A DNA stretch of 64,000 nucleotides from Aptenodytes patagonicus (lineage: Eukaryota > Chordata > Aves > Sphenisciformes > Spheniscidae): the NCBI RefSeq assembly GCF_965638725.1, contig NC_134963.1:11188501-11252500 (forward strand), in the 5' to 3' direction. The notes under the pieces were generated by a model. The model made no database searches. It saw only the letters and a list, made by a program, of their open reading frames with translations, and was not told the origin of the DNA. Positions 18,082-32,200 of the stretch are shown here, piece after piece (position 1 is the first letter of the stretch; the number at the start of each line of letters is the position of its first letter). The translations under genes and the position numbers were made by a program.

Positions 18082-21000
18082 ATCCTGCTCCTTTGGGTGG
18101 GGGATTAGAGGTTTCCTATCCGCTCTCACTGCCTGCAGGCAATGCCAGCCAGAAGCTGAATTCAAGTGCTGTGATTCCTGCCCCTTCCTTGTTTCAACCA
18201 AGGCTGGGGATGAACGTTGGAGCCTCTCTGCTGGAAGGACGTCATTATCCTGGAGCTCAGTCTCACTAGCTCCACAGAGATGAGAATCCAAATGATCAAT
18301 CCCACTTACTCCCTGTGGAAGACTACGTGCAAATCAGACATTGCATGAAATCTAAAAAAAAAGTCATCAGTTACTCATTTTTCTGCTTTTCCCTTATTTG
18401 CCAGCCAAAACTGGAGAACTCTACTTGTCCAGGTTTCTACTTAAGGCCTGGAGAAGCAATGAAATGCATTAGAAAGCTCACCATCTCGCACCAAAAGGGG
18501 CCAAACAAATCTCGGTGACACCCTCAGTTCCCAGGCTGCTTTCTGCCCATGATCTCACTCCCTTCGGAGCTCAGCCAAGCTGACTTCATGCACTACAGTA
18601 CGCCCTGGGGCAGCTTTAGTCTTTTTTGCAATCCTTGTCACATTTTATGGGTTTGGGGAGTTATGTCCTTCCACAACTTCACATCAGCCTAGCCACGTAG
18701 CTGAGTTCACATTATATACCTTTGTAGTGATGCCGACATGCTGCCTTCTATAAAATCATGGAATCTAACTAAAAGCCCGAAAAAAGCAAACACAAACTCT
18801 TTGTCTCAGCTGCAAGAAGGTATGAGGGACTGCCAGAACAGAAACACCACTCAGGAGTTTCTTTGCTGATTTCCTCCCGCCTTGTCCTGTCGCCCTCCCC
18901 CTGCCCAGGGACCCAAAGCAGACGTAAGCACAGGTCTGAGCAGCAATGACGTACTGTTGCTGCCTGCCATCTTCTGGGTTCCCCTTCCTTTCGGAAGCAG
19001 TTGAATTCATGTCAATGATGTGCAGCATCCGTTTCAAAACTCAAGACATCAGAAACTCAGAGTTTCCATAAAAGTATGCCTGATGCCCAGACTTCAGTCC
19101 ATTTTGGATGGGCTTTGAAAAAGGTCTCTGTCTGGGGGCTCCTGGAGCTGCCCGAGGAACTAATTGGAAGAACTCCCATCTGTAACCTTTGCTCAAGTCA
19201 CTCACAGGAAGAACTGAAACATGATGGTACCAAAGGCAACTCTCTTTTCCAGACAGTATTTACCCATTCTGCATCTGCAGGCTTAGTCATAGTAACCTGT
19301 TGTACTGTAAACGTTTACTATACACAAACCAACTCACAAGAAAATATTCCTGGAAAAGAAGAACTAGTGTGTGTTGCACACTCGCCACCGTGGATTCATT
19401 TGGCCTCTGATTTAAAAATAGATTTCCTGAAAGGGAATGGTTTTGCACACACACAGTGACAGACCGCTACTGGACCCTCCTGCTACCTCTGGTTTGGTTT
19501 TCCCAATTTCTGGGGTGATTTTAAGGAACATGCAAGCATTTGCCTGGGGTTGCAGGTAAGCTTAACCCTGCAACAGAAACTCAACAGCTTCCTGTCTCAG
19601 TTTCTGCAAACCAAAATAGCAAAGAGTTAGAAAACAAAGAAAAAAGCTATTAACTCTCCCCATGAGTTAAACAGCACATAACCCTCAAGAAGGCACATGA
19701 GCAAAGATAAATGGGCTGTTGCAGTGTTCATCTCTTTTGTTTGTAGTAAATTATTGTGTGTAATTCATGTTTCCTGTCCATAAATGCCAGAGGAACTTGA
19801 AGACATGGAATCCATTCTAATTTAGTAAAGACAAAAACAACTCCTTTTGAGCCCATCTGGAACTTGTTTTTATCGTAATTGTTTTGGGCTCGGTAACGAG
19901 TTCAAGATCTAACTGCCCTCACTAATTGTTTCAAGAATAAACAGATGCTTTGTTTAAAGGCGGCAGCTCCCATTTTGCCCAGCACAGCACTCCCCGGGAT
20001 CGCAGGATGAAAGGAGCTGTGCGCCATGTCAGCACAGGCCTTAACGAGCTTTGGCGCCCTCGCCAGGGGTGCTCACCTCCGTCAGCAGCCGATGGGGCAG
20101 GAAACCAGCCCCCAGCCACGCTCTTGATGAGTGTCCAGCCAGTGACATGTGCCCTTTGCTCTTGAACACTGTTGGCATTTTGTTTGTAAATTCATCTGAG
20201 GACCTTTTGCAACATGTCCTACTGTGACAAGTCATACCTGGCCTGATGACACATAGGCACCTCCTGCAGCTGGGCTATAGGGCACACAACAGAGAGAGTT
20301 CGTTCCCTGGCCACCTAACCCCAAGCCCCTCGGCTGGAGTAATGCTCCATCCCCCTGCAGTAGAGCCCCAATTCTTTTCTTCATTTGAAAACAAAGATAC
20401 CTCACCAGCACCCGCTCTGAGAGACTCCCCCCACCAGGATGTGAGGCTGTGCGAGCTCTGCACAAGGTCTCACCCACCCTAGTGCTCCCCAGGACACGCC
20501 ATACCCGAGATCCCTGTTAGCCCCAGTGTACAAGAGGTCGCTGCATGACCGATGCACTGGCACTAGGAGCACATTCAGACAGAGCAGCACTGAGCTCCCC
20601 TACAGGGGAGCCACAACAGCCAGAGCGACCTTACTGGAAGGTTATTTCAGCTCTCGGACTCGGTCCTCGGTGGCATGGACAACAGGTGCCAAGAGCTCCA
20701 GATCCACCACAGAGTAGTTGCTAAGAGTTTCTGCTCCAGTTTTGGAAACAAGGCTCCATGAACCCGCTGTGCATAGATAAGCTGTGTAATCATAACTGCC
20801 CGAGGCACTTGACATGTTTACTTTTCAATGTTTAATGGCCATATATAAATTCTTTCTCCTTCATTGAAGGATTTCCTGTCCCAGTCAGCTAATTCTACAG
20901 TGTGATGCCTAAAGTCAGGAGAAAGTGAATCATACAGAATTGGATCAGATTTTTTATTTGTTTGTTTGTTAGAAAGAAACTAAAGATAGCACTTAGAGCT

Positions 21001-24000
21001 CATCCCTCCAAGGACATGTGGTTTGCACAGGGTTTGCTGTAAATCAAAGTTTATGTTATTTTTATTTCCTAGGTTTTTTTAGTTCAAAAATATAGCTTTG
21101 CATCTGGCATATCATGACAAAGAAGATCTCACCTAAATGTCCTTGAGCAGAGCCTGATCACATATCCAAATAAAGCACCTCTTCCAAAACAGCTTCTGAT
21201 CATGAGTTGAAGACATCAAGCAAGAAAACATCTGTCTCTTTGCACAGTTATTTTTTTCCAGTGCTTAATCATTCTTGTTAAATTCTTCTGTCTTATGATC
21301 TGTCCTCTACACCATAGGTCACCTCCCACAGCTGTCAGTGGGGAATATCCTTCAAGGGCCTTTATTTTGTAACATCCATTTCATAAGCAGTGTGGCCAAA
21401 TCAACAAGACAACTGAAAAACAATGCTTGTTTCTTATAAAAAGAGGTCTATGTTCAGCTGCACAATAGCAGCACGTACAACTAAGCATGCTGTCTGCTGT
21501 TGACCCCTGCAAGGAGTCAGAAACTGTATTTGCACTTTGGTTTTCACCAGAGGCTTTCCCTATGTGTCCTAGTCCAGGTGCCTCTCCGTAAGCCAGGGGA
21601 CAGCTGTAATAAAAAGCTCTATCTGAGTGTTAAATAAGAAATCAGGATGAGTCTGGCACTCCGACACACAGGAACAGAGGTTTTGTTCTGCCAAACAGTT
21701 TGTTCTCTCTGGCCTTTGGGTCACCCAGTTTCAAACTAACTGCCTGCATCAGCGTCTGGCACAAAGAAGGAAGGAAAGGGAATAGTTCAGCCACAGCACG
21801 ACCCACAGCTCACAATGGACTGAGAAAAAGGTATTTCAATTATTTTTAGTATTTTGGGCTTCCTCAGTTTTCCCAGAGAAGCTCTATTGCTTATCAGGAG
21901 GATGAAAATGCAGACTGCTGATCCAATGCACAGAACATAGAGCCATTCTCCTGACATCCAAAAATCCTAGCTGGCAAAGAAAAGCAGCTAGATCCCTTGG
22001 CTATATCAGCCCTCATGTCCTCAGAGGACTCAGCTCCCATGTATCTCCGCTGGTCTGGAAAGCATCCCAGTGACTCTGTGTGGTAGCAGAAGCTCTGTCA
22101 GCATTGGGTCCCTGCCCTGAGAAACCTCTGCAATGAAGCCCATTTCCTGAAGAACTTATACAGTGTCTTGAACTTGCATAAATTGTGGTTTTTTTCTAAG
22201 GAACATTAGTGAACAGAATAATGGTGTCACAGCAGGGCACTCATTTCCTACAAAGAAAATCCGTTTTAACAGCTAAGTAAGTTCCATAAACACTGCTTTC
22301 ACCATAAAAACAGCAGACCTGCTGGCTGTTTCTTGAGAAAGCTGCTTGTTTGTAGATGATGTTATTTGTCTTCTGTATTCTGAGCGAGTCCTGCAAGAGT
22401 CAGGACAAGCAGACAGAGGTATTTCATATTTCACTGTGATGGTCCTTACAGGAAAGAGAGAAGGGTTTACAGAAATAGCCAGGCTAGAGTTTGGGAGATA
22501 GCCAACGAGCCAGGGAACAGCTCCAAATCTCTCCTGCGATTTACAGTGCAGTGTTTGCAGGCAGAATTCATCCTGTAGATCCAAGCCTCACAGTTGGAAA
22601 TCGGGCCCCTTTTCTCCTCTTGCAGTGTAATTGCAGTTGGTCCAGAGGATCCTGGGGTGAAAACACTCTAAAACATAGGAACCACCTCTCAGAGCATGGC
22701 AGATCAAAGAGCATGTGTTGATGGTGTTTCCTAATGGTAGGATTACTACTTATTCCCGCAGTCAGATAATTACAGGAAGAGACTGCCGTCACATTCTCCA
22801 AATAACTACTCTCCCATGCTCATGGCATCATATTTCACCTTGAGTATGACAGGTTTGAGTTCAGTGAAAAAGTATGTGAGGGAAGAGGGTGGTAGGTCCC
22901 CGTGGTGGTGCTGGAAACCTGCCGGGTTTATGTGAAGGCTCCCAAAGCCAGGAGTTTGAATAACTGCAGTGCGGTGGTTATACCCTGGTGATAGACCCCG
23001 AGACTGGAGATTTCTCATCTACACCAACTGCGACTCTGACGTTGTAAGAACTTATCCTAAGGACTGAACATTGGGAATGCTGGGTTTTTTTAAGGTGCAG
23101 CAGGAAGCCAGTTAGAAACAACCAATGCGAACACCTGTCGGCACCATATAGATGCTATGTAGGAGAAAAAAATCTATCCATCCGCTCCTCAACAAGGCAG
23201 CTGTTACTAGAAAAGACGAGGACAACCTCCACGAGCTCCCATTTCTAGCTAGCCAGCTGCACACCCAGATCTAGCCACAGTCCACAGCATTTCACTGCCT
23301 ACCCGCAGGACCTCACCCATCTCTTGGAGCTGCCATAAGCTCACCTGCTATTTCCCTTCTCTGACCAGAGACTGCCATAGGCAGTTGCTTCCCTTCATTG
23401 CACAGCTTGCAAGCTCTCTGGTTTAACCACCACATACAAGCACCAGGAATGAGTTTTCTCTCATTCTGCCCTTGTGCATCGGTGTCCAGTGCCTCTAGGA
23501 TTTCCTTTGGACTTTGTGACGAATACCACCTTCATCTTTTGTTAAATAGAAGAATGTGCACATATTTGCCTTGGAAAAATAAGACAATGCAATGGTCTAA
23601 GCAGGCAGTCCTTGACCAGGCCATTGCAGAAAGATACATTTCTGTTTGGCTGCAACAGAAATGAGAGAGATGGATCAGATTCATGGTACTCAGGCCCAGG
23701 GAATGGATGGAGACCAGACTGCCTGGGTGAGCTGCATTCCTTCGCCTTTTATCCAACTAGAGACATGTTTTGACATGTTGGCCTCTGTCTAAGGAGCTAG
23801 AAATGGAATAATCCCCATCTACCTCAAAGGCTCCCATGATACACCTCAGTGACTAGAACAACCAGGGACACTCCACCTGCTAGCCGCAGGCTGAAACTCC
23901 TGTACACCATCACCTGAGGTGACAAAGACCTGCACCAGGTGGTCCCTGCTTATAAGATGCTAGGAAAAAGGAGAAAGCTCTTGCCTAATACAGAATATGT

Positions 24001-25390
24001 GGTTTTTGTCCTGGAAGAGATCTATCCAAACCTGGTCTCATTCAGAGTAGACAGCAGGAAGAAACTACAGCTTTCCTTTTTGAATGTATTACTGTTCTTG
24101 ATACATGCTGCCTAAACTATACATCAGTGGCTGTTAACTTGTACAGTTACGTACAGTTATGTCTATTTCCCCAGTGAACAAGTTATCGTTTGGGAAGCTG
24201 TTAGAAGTAGTCCTCTGACCCCTGCCACACGCCACAGGCAGCAAACTGCTGGCATGTTGGATTCAGAGCCTAATGCAGGAAATTTTGTACTTCTCCTGCC
24301 ACTTAGTGGCTACAGCTGATGCAGCACCACATCCCTACTTACACATTCATAAGAGGATTCTTCTGCGATGTGGAACACGTTTATATTTCCATACAGGTGT
24401 AGTAAAACCTGAGTAGCAACAAAGAGGCGTTTTAAAAAAAAGTTTCGCTTATTTTGAATACTTTGAAATCTGTCAGGCCCCTCACAAATTGCACTCTGCA
24501 GGATGAAAGGATGTTAAAATACCATGATTACTCCTGAAGGCCAGATATTATGTGAAACACCAGCTTTGCTATTATTGCTGGCAGTGCAATATGCCTCCAT
24601 CTCCGCTGGGCCCCATCTCTAGGATTCATGAGGATACACCATTTCTCACTGCTGGGGAGTGCCTTTCTATTTTATGGAAAGAAGCAAGCCTGTCATTGCT
24701 GTTACTGCTGCCTTGCTGCCTTCTGTAGCTTACATAGAAAAGGGAACCATTTCTGGAATAAGCAACTACCACATGAGCCAAACCCATTACACAAGGCCTG
24801 TCAGCTACTCTGTCCCAATTAAATGATGGGTAGTTAACAAGGGAAGAGTATAAAACTCACAGGCTAGTGAAAGATAAGCCAAAAGACAAAGATGAAAGGT
24901 CACTGAAGAAGCCACTATTACAGTGGGATGAATCCTTTTTGACTCATTAGAATTTAGCTGGAGCTTCTCGGGGGTAGAGGAGGGGCTTCTACTGCATAGA
25001 GTTATTTAATTTTTAACCAAGATATTAAAAAAGAACTGAGTTTCAATTTTGTAATCCCAGGGTGTGACATAAATCCATCGTACGAAGGCTCCTCCACCAT
25101 GCTTCTGTGAACAACTATGGTGAAGCTCAGTTGATTCCTTGATCAGTATCTCCCAAGCACAAAAACAGTTATAGTCCTTGGTATAATCAGCCCCTGTTGC
25201 CCTCAGAAGGGCTCTTCTCTCTGCCCTCTGAGGCCATAGGGAGAAAAAGGCTTAAAGAACAGCAGGATAATGCTGTGCAAGAGGTTGTGACAACTCAAAA
25301 TGAACTGAGAACATTTTGATCAGATACGCATTCTTCCCCCAGCAGCCTACTCTCCCATGTCCACCTCAGCACTAGGTTTACCTGCAACAC

Positions 25391-25480
25391 TACATATTAC
25401 GTAGATATATTACATATTATGTAAAGTGCACTTTAATATAATATATAATGTAATACATATTATGTATTATGCACTTTAGA
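25391..25480. repeat. AT-rich palindromic repeat cluster
   Basis: The palindrome TACATATTATGTA occurs at 25411-25423 and 25454-25466, with an imperfect copy at 25391-25403. A perfect 14-base palindrome TAAAGTGCACTTTA lies at 25422-25435, and its half GCACTTTA recurs at 25471-25478. Likely a slippage product or the remains of an AT-rich element. Confidence 0.65.
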
Positions 25481-26229
25481 AGCAAAAAAAGTCACACGGC
25501 ATAAGTAAAAGCAAGGTCCTCTGCCTCCTGTGAAATGAAAGCCAGAGATGATTGTTTGGTGACAAAACCGAGTGCTGTAAGCGTTGCTGTTTGCTCTGTG
25601 CCGGGCTATGGAGAGGGAGGAGGACTGCAGCCTTCTGTGCATCAGTGTACAGGCCCTTGTCAGCAGCAGCTGGATTGCCTGTATGTCACCTGGACATAGA
25701 CAGGAGTACAGCGAAAGGGCTTGGCATAATGAGGGATTTGAAATGTTTGGGGTTCATTCATTCCTATCACTGACAGGACCAAGGGAAATAGTCTGGTTTG
25801 TCTTTCAGATCCTAGACTGGGTTCCAGGACAAATACAGTCAGAAAAAAAGCTGTAGTTTACTTCTGCTTTGATCACACTTAATCAGACAAGTGCTAACGG
25901 GCAACTGTGCCAGACGCTTTGAGAGGGAATTTATGCCATAAACCATACTGGTCGTCAAGAGGATTTAGGCAGCTCTGGATCTTGCAGAATCATTTCCCCA
26001 AACTGTCATCTACTTTCAAAAAAATTAATTGAACTGTCTTGCTAATGAACGTGCAGTCCCGTTTTGAGAATGTAAATCAGCTGGCAAAACACCTGCCAAG
26101 TCAAGTGTCTTATCCTAATGTAATGGGTGACTAAATACACATTCCTATGCTGGAGATTTAAATAATCCTTTGGAGCACTGCTGAGAGTACCAGAGAGTTT
26201 GGCAGACAGAGGAAAACCTACCAAAGAGG

Positions 26230-26250
26230 ATGAACAAGCTGCAGAGACTG
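26230..26250 (+). CDS. SLC2A11: SLC2A11 exon 1 (seven codons)
   Basis: Encodes MNKLQRL, then donor gtaaaa, phase 0. Human GLUT11-A starts MRALRRL at the same distance from the shared IQGRILLL segment, which here reads LQSKILIL. The start has A at -3. No TATA box is evident just upstream. Found by its match to the human N terminus and the resulting 496-aa length. Confidence 0.75.
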
Positions 26251-29200
26251 GTAAAAAACATCTATTTTACTATTATTGTTGACAGATCTTTTTTTTTAAT
26301 TTGAATTTTTATAAGGCTGTGTAAGTACTATCAGGTTCTTGTAGAATAATTTGTCCAACTCATCACAGCCCTTGGGATAAAGCTGACGGACTAATGGCTC
26401 TCCTGGCAGCTGCACGCCACCACAGTGGCTGGGACAATAGTGCAGAAGCTGGGCGTTAAGGAAGGTTTGGGGAAGGTCACCCTGTAAATACAGCTCAGCT
26501 CTGAGCACAGAACTGTTTGGTGGCTCCTGAACGGAGAAGCAAACCATTTTCCCTTAGCTCATGGCCACAAAAGAGCTCTGTGATACAGGACCTGATAGGG
26601 GATGTACTCTATAATGAAAGCAGGGAAATGAGCAGGAGTGTTACATCCCTAGGCATTGTGATTAAAAAAGAAATGTACTATTCTAGGGCGAGGAAACCTC
26701 TTTCACTTGGAGAACTAGAATAACTGGGAAGAGCAGAGATATCAGGTGCACAATCCTTAGATCAGGTCTCAGTAACAAGACAGGGAAGTGGTGTAGCCAA
26801 GGAAAGTGCAAGTGAAACGTACCCGCTTCTAACTGGGACAGGAGAAAGCTCAGCCTCTTCTTGCTGCAGGATTGGAACAGTCTGGCTTCATTTCTGTCCT
26901 GGGACAACATCCTGTCTCAGGCTGGTATGGAAGTTATTTACTAGAAAAGACTTTGAGGAAAGGAAAAATCTAAGATTATTTGAATTTGTGATTTTAGAGC
27001 TATTGCGAGACTAGGCAAAACTTTTCTTTGGTAGATGGCTCTGTAAGAAGAAAATGAGGAGGTAGAGCAGAAAGAGCTCCCCAGTTTTGGGTTATCTAAG
27101 TTCTTCTCAGGGTCAATGGGGTCATATTCATGTAGCAAAACACAGTCTAGTCTGACATGCGCCACACTAGCTGGCAAGCAGTCAAGCCTGAGCATGGGCT
27201 CTTTATGTCACCCACAGAGCTGTCCCACTGAGAGGGGTTTGCAAGCATGGGGCTGGCAAAGGCCATCCTGGCCCTGGGCCACCCAGAATATTGTGCAGGA
27301 GGTGTCAGGCTAAAGGCCAGGGGCCCCCAGTAAGTTCAGAGTGGTCTTGAGACATGGGACAGTGCTCCCTATCCAAGGACACCATCAGGGCACAGCTTGC
27401 CAGTCGCAGGATCTCACATGCAGATGGGGAAACCAAAGGCACAGGCACAAAATAGGTGTTCACTGACAAGGATGGGGGGATGACACAGAGAGAGACCAAC
27501 CAACAGGGTGGTGTGGCTGCAACGAGGAAGGGATGTTCGCTGATGGTGAGGTGAACGTGGAGACATGATGCTGCTGACACTCAGCTGTACTCCTCTACAG
27601 AAGCTGTAGGTCAATTTGAAGGCAGAGTCACACAGGAAAGGGTCCAGGCAAGAATGACCTGAGGCTTACAAACATGACAGAGGAGGAAAGATCAACAAAA
27701 CTCTTTAGAAAGTTTCTACACAGCGTCCCTGGCTCACCACAGTTAGCCCCAGTGTTGTTCTGATGTGGGACACCCATTTATGCTATAACATTCAGGGCAT
27801 CCTACTGCAAGGGGAAAAAAGATGCATGTTTTTTGCTCGCAAGCCTGCCAGTGAGCTCTCAGTTCCCATGCTGTGTCAGCCAGGACAGCTTGTTCTACAC
27901 CCTTCAGAAAGGCAAGAGACCTCACTTTTATACCAACACCCTGATCCCATGGTGCTGCATGAAGCAGGCCCACTCACCTGCCCATGCTTCCGAAGGCATA
28001 GCAGCAGTGTTAGATGGCAATATAAGCAATGGGCAATACTGATGAAGAGATGACCTCGAGGAGACCAGAACACAGCACAGGACCCACTGTCTGCCACGTA
28101 TTTCACCCATATCATAATACTGAAAATGTAGAAAATATTCTGGCTGAATACGCAATTATAGACTGCTAAATATGAGAATGTATAGGAACAACTGTTTAAT
28201 GAGAAAGTTCAGGAGAGTGACATTGTCTGCTCTGTACAACATATGAAGCAGCTTAGGAAAGGCACTCTATTTTAAACTAAAATATGTGTCATTACCATGA
28301 AAAGGTAGAAGAAATAGCATGCCTATGAATCAGAAATGCACTGGATATAAATAGCCATGAGAAAATCCCCCATACCACAGAGAAGCTCTGTCCAATAGAG
28401 CTTAGCAAGAAATGAGACAGAAGTCATTAAACTTTGGCAATGCTTCTTGAATAATTCATCATGTGAGGACAGGGGTTTGTAATGAATTGAATTAATTGAA
28501 GCAATAACACCAGTCTCTACCAGTATTTACTGTTTTTGCAATGACTTTTTGTAAGCATACACATTAAATATTAAACCAAAGACACTTGCAGGCCTTTGCC
28601 CCAAAGCCGTCCCAAATTCTTTGTGAATGGCAATGAATTATTAATACTATTCTGCAGTAGAGGGAGATAGTTTAGTTTAAAAATCTGGGCTTTTTTTCTG
28701 TCTTTAGCACCTCCCATTTTACGACAACATTCGTAGCCTATTCTAATCTTCACTTCACACCACTCAAAGTGTGAATGGACCAAATGTCTGTTGAGCCATT
28801 TTATTCTGTGCAAGGAAGCCATCCATTTTCTATCCATCTTCTTCAGCTTCAGAGCAAGATCCTGATTCTGACAATATGTGCCGCTGGGATTGGAGGCACT
28901 TTCCAATATGGTTACAACATCTCCATCATCAATGCTCCAACTTCAGTAAGTACTGCTAGTCTGAGAGCCTCCTCCTGAGACAGACACTTCCTTAGTGTCC
29001 TCAGTCTGGCTATAAACAGTGGCCTGCCACTGAAAATATGCAGTCTGCTAATACTGAGGGTGAGAAGGGAAGGATGTGTTGTTCCCTCTGTATAATTCAC
29101 ATCTGAGGTACAGGACTTTGTTGTCAAGAGCCACCCTTGAGCAGGACCTAGTGTCACAAGAATTTATTCAAAAGCCTTGTTTCAACTGCTTTCACAAATC

Positions 29201-32200
29201 TAATTCTAAAATTTTTCTACTTGCATCCTTTGAAATTGACTTTTGCCCTTAAATTCAAAGTTGGACTCATGAAATACATTTTTAAATTATCCAAGATAGC
29301 TACATACAGATACAAACCAAGTACAACTTTTCAACAGCTACAGTTTTACACTCTTAACCCTCTGTTCAAAACATGTCTAAGAACTGGAGGCCATTTTCAA
29401 CCAAAGGTTTGGAGGCATGAACACAGAATAAACAGATATATTAATAAGGAAGCCTCTACATTTCTCAGTGTCCTTCATCTGTATGTTGTGGTTATGCAGC
29501 ACTGTCCTTCCCTCTCAGTACATCCAGACATTCATGAACGAAACCTGGCTGGAGCGCACCGGTGTTCCCCTTGAGAGCAACGTGATACTGCTGCTGTGGT
29601 CTTTCACTGTCTCTGCGTACCCTCTGGGAGGACTCACTGGGGCGGTTGTTGCTGGTCCCATGGCCATCATGTTGGGAAGGTAAGAGGGTGCTGGATTTTA
29701 ATTTAAGCTTTGCAGCTTCCATTAGTCCAAGAGGAATTATGAGCCCTACAGCACAATACTCACTGTAGTTAAAAATCATGAAAACATGTTTTCTATCACA
29801 GATCAGTCTGCCATTATCATTCTGAGCTGGCAGGGAGAAACTACCTGATACAGCAGTATTTCATGTCTCAACACCCAACAGGGAACAGTTCTTTTCCCCA
29901 TGTTACCTTCTCATCATATTCTGACCCAGCTGAAGTGCTACAAGGATTTCAGCTCAACTCCGTATCACAGTAACCACCTACATAATCACCATCATTTTTG
30001 TGCCCAGTTTTCTCCCATCCTTTTAAATAGGGAATCATGAGAGAACAGACCAAGGATTTTTCTTCAAAATGAACTGTGGGAATTGGTAGGAATGACGCTG
30101 GAAAAACTGCAAAGAGCAGTTGTTGCATCCCAGGTCCTCATGTCTCACAGGCTTTATCCATCTTTTTGACTGAAATATTTCAGGAGGTATCTGTTAAATC
30201 TTCACAGTTGCTTTTCTTCCCTGTGCTTGTGTCTCTGAAAAATATCTGTCTCTCCTCACCTATCTTTCATACACAGCCCTATCCCCAGTTCTCTTCAGAA
30301 AAAAAACTGTTAGTGTTACTAACATAAACTAATAGGAAGTTAGATTTTGCCTCCCTCTCTCTTGACCCCAAAATTTTCCTCTATGTGCTATCACTTTGGT
30401 TTGTTCCTCTTATATGATGAAGCAGGCACCATTAGGGTTTGGAGTGGGGCTGGGGGACCATCCCCCATGGCTCATTTGTTTCATAAGGATCATACTATTA
30501 CATGAAAAATGCCTGTTTCAACAAGCATTTTCAGACCAAAACGCACATGACTTACTGAAGGAATACTCCTCTCCATTCAAACAGGAAACTGTGTGTGAGT
30601 GCAAGAGCCATGAATCTGGGTGAGGACCTCACGATGCCTTCAGTGTGTCTAAAGTCAGCACTGCAGGGACACCCTGTGGTCATGCTGGTAGTTGGAGATG
30701 ACCCTAATTATATCAGCCATGCAGATTATCTGTAAATGCTGATTCCTGTTTTCATAACAAGACACCAAAACTGCTGATCTGCCATCTGCACACGGACACC
30801 TCATGTAGGGCTTTGGGTAACCAGGACGTTCTGTGGTGGAGCTGAGCAGCCCACCTGGAGCTTCCAGGCATGGCAGATTGTATCTGCCATGTGAAATGTT
30901 TTATCTGATAACTAAACCTGACACACATGTGCTCACAACTGTGTCTTTTCTTTCTGAAGGAAGATGTCCCTGCTGCTGAACAATGTCTTTGTGATCATAG
31001 CCGCAGTCTTGTCAGGATTCAGCCGAATGGCAAAATCCTTTGAAATGATTATGCTCAGCAGATTTTTTACTGGCGTGAATGCAGGTACGGCAACATGAGA
31101 AACTTAACAGTACAAACATAATAATAAGTATCAATTAGAAATAGAAGATATTTAAATAGGAATGATCCAAGACATTAAAACAATTTATCCTCTAGTCTGA
31201 CCACACACATGTATATGAATGAGGAAGCTGTATATACAGATTTTACACTTTGCTTCTAAGGACTTTTTTTAAAGCATACACAAGCATTTTTTTGTGTGTA
31301 ATGCACATGTGAGTATCTGTGTGCACTCTGTGCGCTGGGAGGGGAGCCCTGGGAGAAACTGAGCTGAAAATCGATCCCTATCTGCTTTTAAGAATGTTAT
31401 CAGTCACTCATCAGCATGAGCACCAACATTAAAGTTATTATAGAAGTTCATCCCAGGAAATAATGATTAACACAAGTGACTTAAAATATGATCTTCCCCC
31501 CAAAATGGGGGACTAGAGTGCAGCATCACTTACAACCTTGGATTTGATGCTGAAAAGACCATAGGACTGAGGCACTGGCAGGTTTCAGTTTCATTATCCA
31601 CTACTACTTATCAGTATGGAAATGTATGTTTAGCAGCATATACAATGAATAAGAGGGAGATTAAAGGTTTGGGTAAATAATAAGCACTGGTAGATCTGTC
31701 ATGACATGGCCTGCAACAGAAGAGTCCATCTGGCAACCTTGAGAGGTGTCTGACTGCATTTGTCCTCGTCTCCTCTGTCTCAAGCTGAGGTCAGCATTTG
31801 TCTGCCTTGCCCAGGTGTAAGCATGAACATTCAGCCCATGTATCTGGCAGAAAGCGCCCCAAAGAAGCTCAGAGGAGCTGTGGCCTTGACTTCTGCATCG
31901 TTTACAGCCCTGGGGTTGGTGCTGGGGCAGGTTGTTGGACTCAGGTAATGTAGAGTGAGAAACCCAGTTTATACTTACTAAATCTCTTCTCCTTTTCTTT
32001 TCTTTTCTTTTTTTTCCCCTTTACCATCCCCCTCTTTTCTTTCTTTTCCACTGCCCATATGCAGCAGAGGGTGCTGGGCTCTTGCCAGGTTGTACTCTGC
32101 AAATTATGGTGGTTTTTTTTTTCTCTAGGGAGCTACTAGGAGGGGAGGAGAGCTGGCCATTCCTTTTAGCTAGCAATGTGGTGCCTGCCCTGATCCAGCT

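Larger units (their letters stand above)
17251..26229. other. DERL3-SLC2A11 intergenic region
   Basis: About 9 kb between the DERL3 promoter and the first exon of SLC2A11. Open frames are short and lack recognisable domains or a splice pattern. It holds two AT-rich simple repeats (18047-18081 and 25391-25480). No RNA gene or clear transposon seen. Confidence 0.65.

Noticed and set aside
18745-18775. String atcatggaatc resembling a reversed CR1 end
   Set aside because: Too short and no CR1 body follows.
23661-23726. Possible SLC2A11 first exon ending DGDQTAW with donor gtgagc
   Set aside because: Phase fits, but there is no similarity to known GLUT11 N termini; the 26230 exon is much better.
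28775-28846. In-frame ATG just upstream of SLC2A11 exon 2 giving a longer N terminus
   Set aside because: The acceptor at 28846 aligns with genes B and C, and the exon at 26230-26250 matches the human N terminus better.
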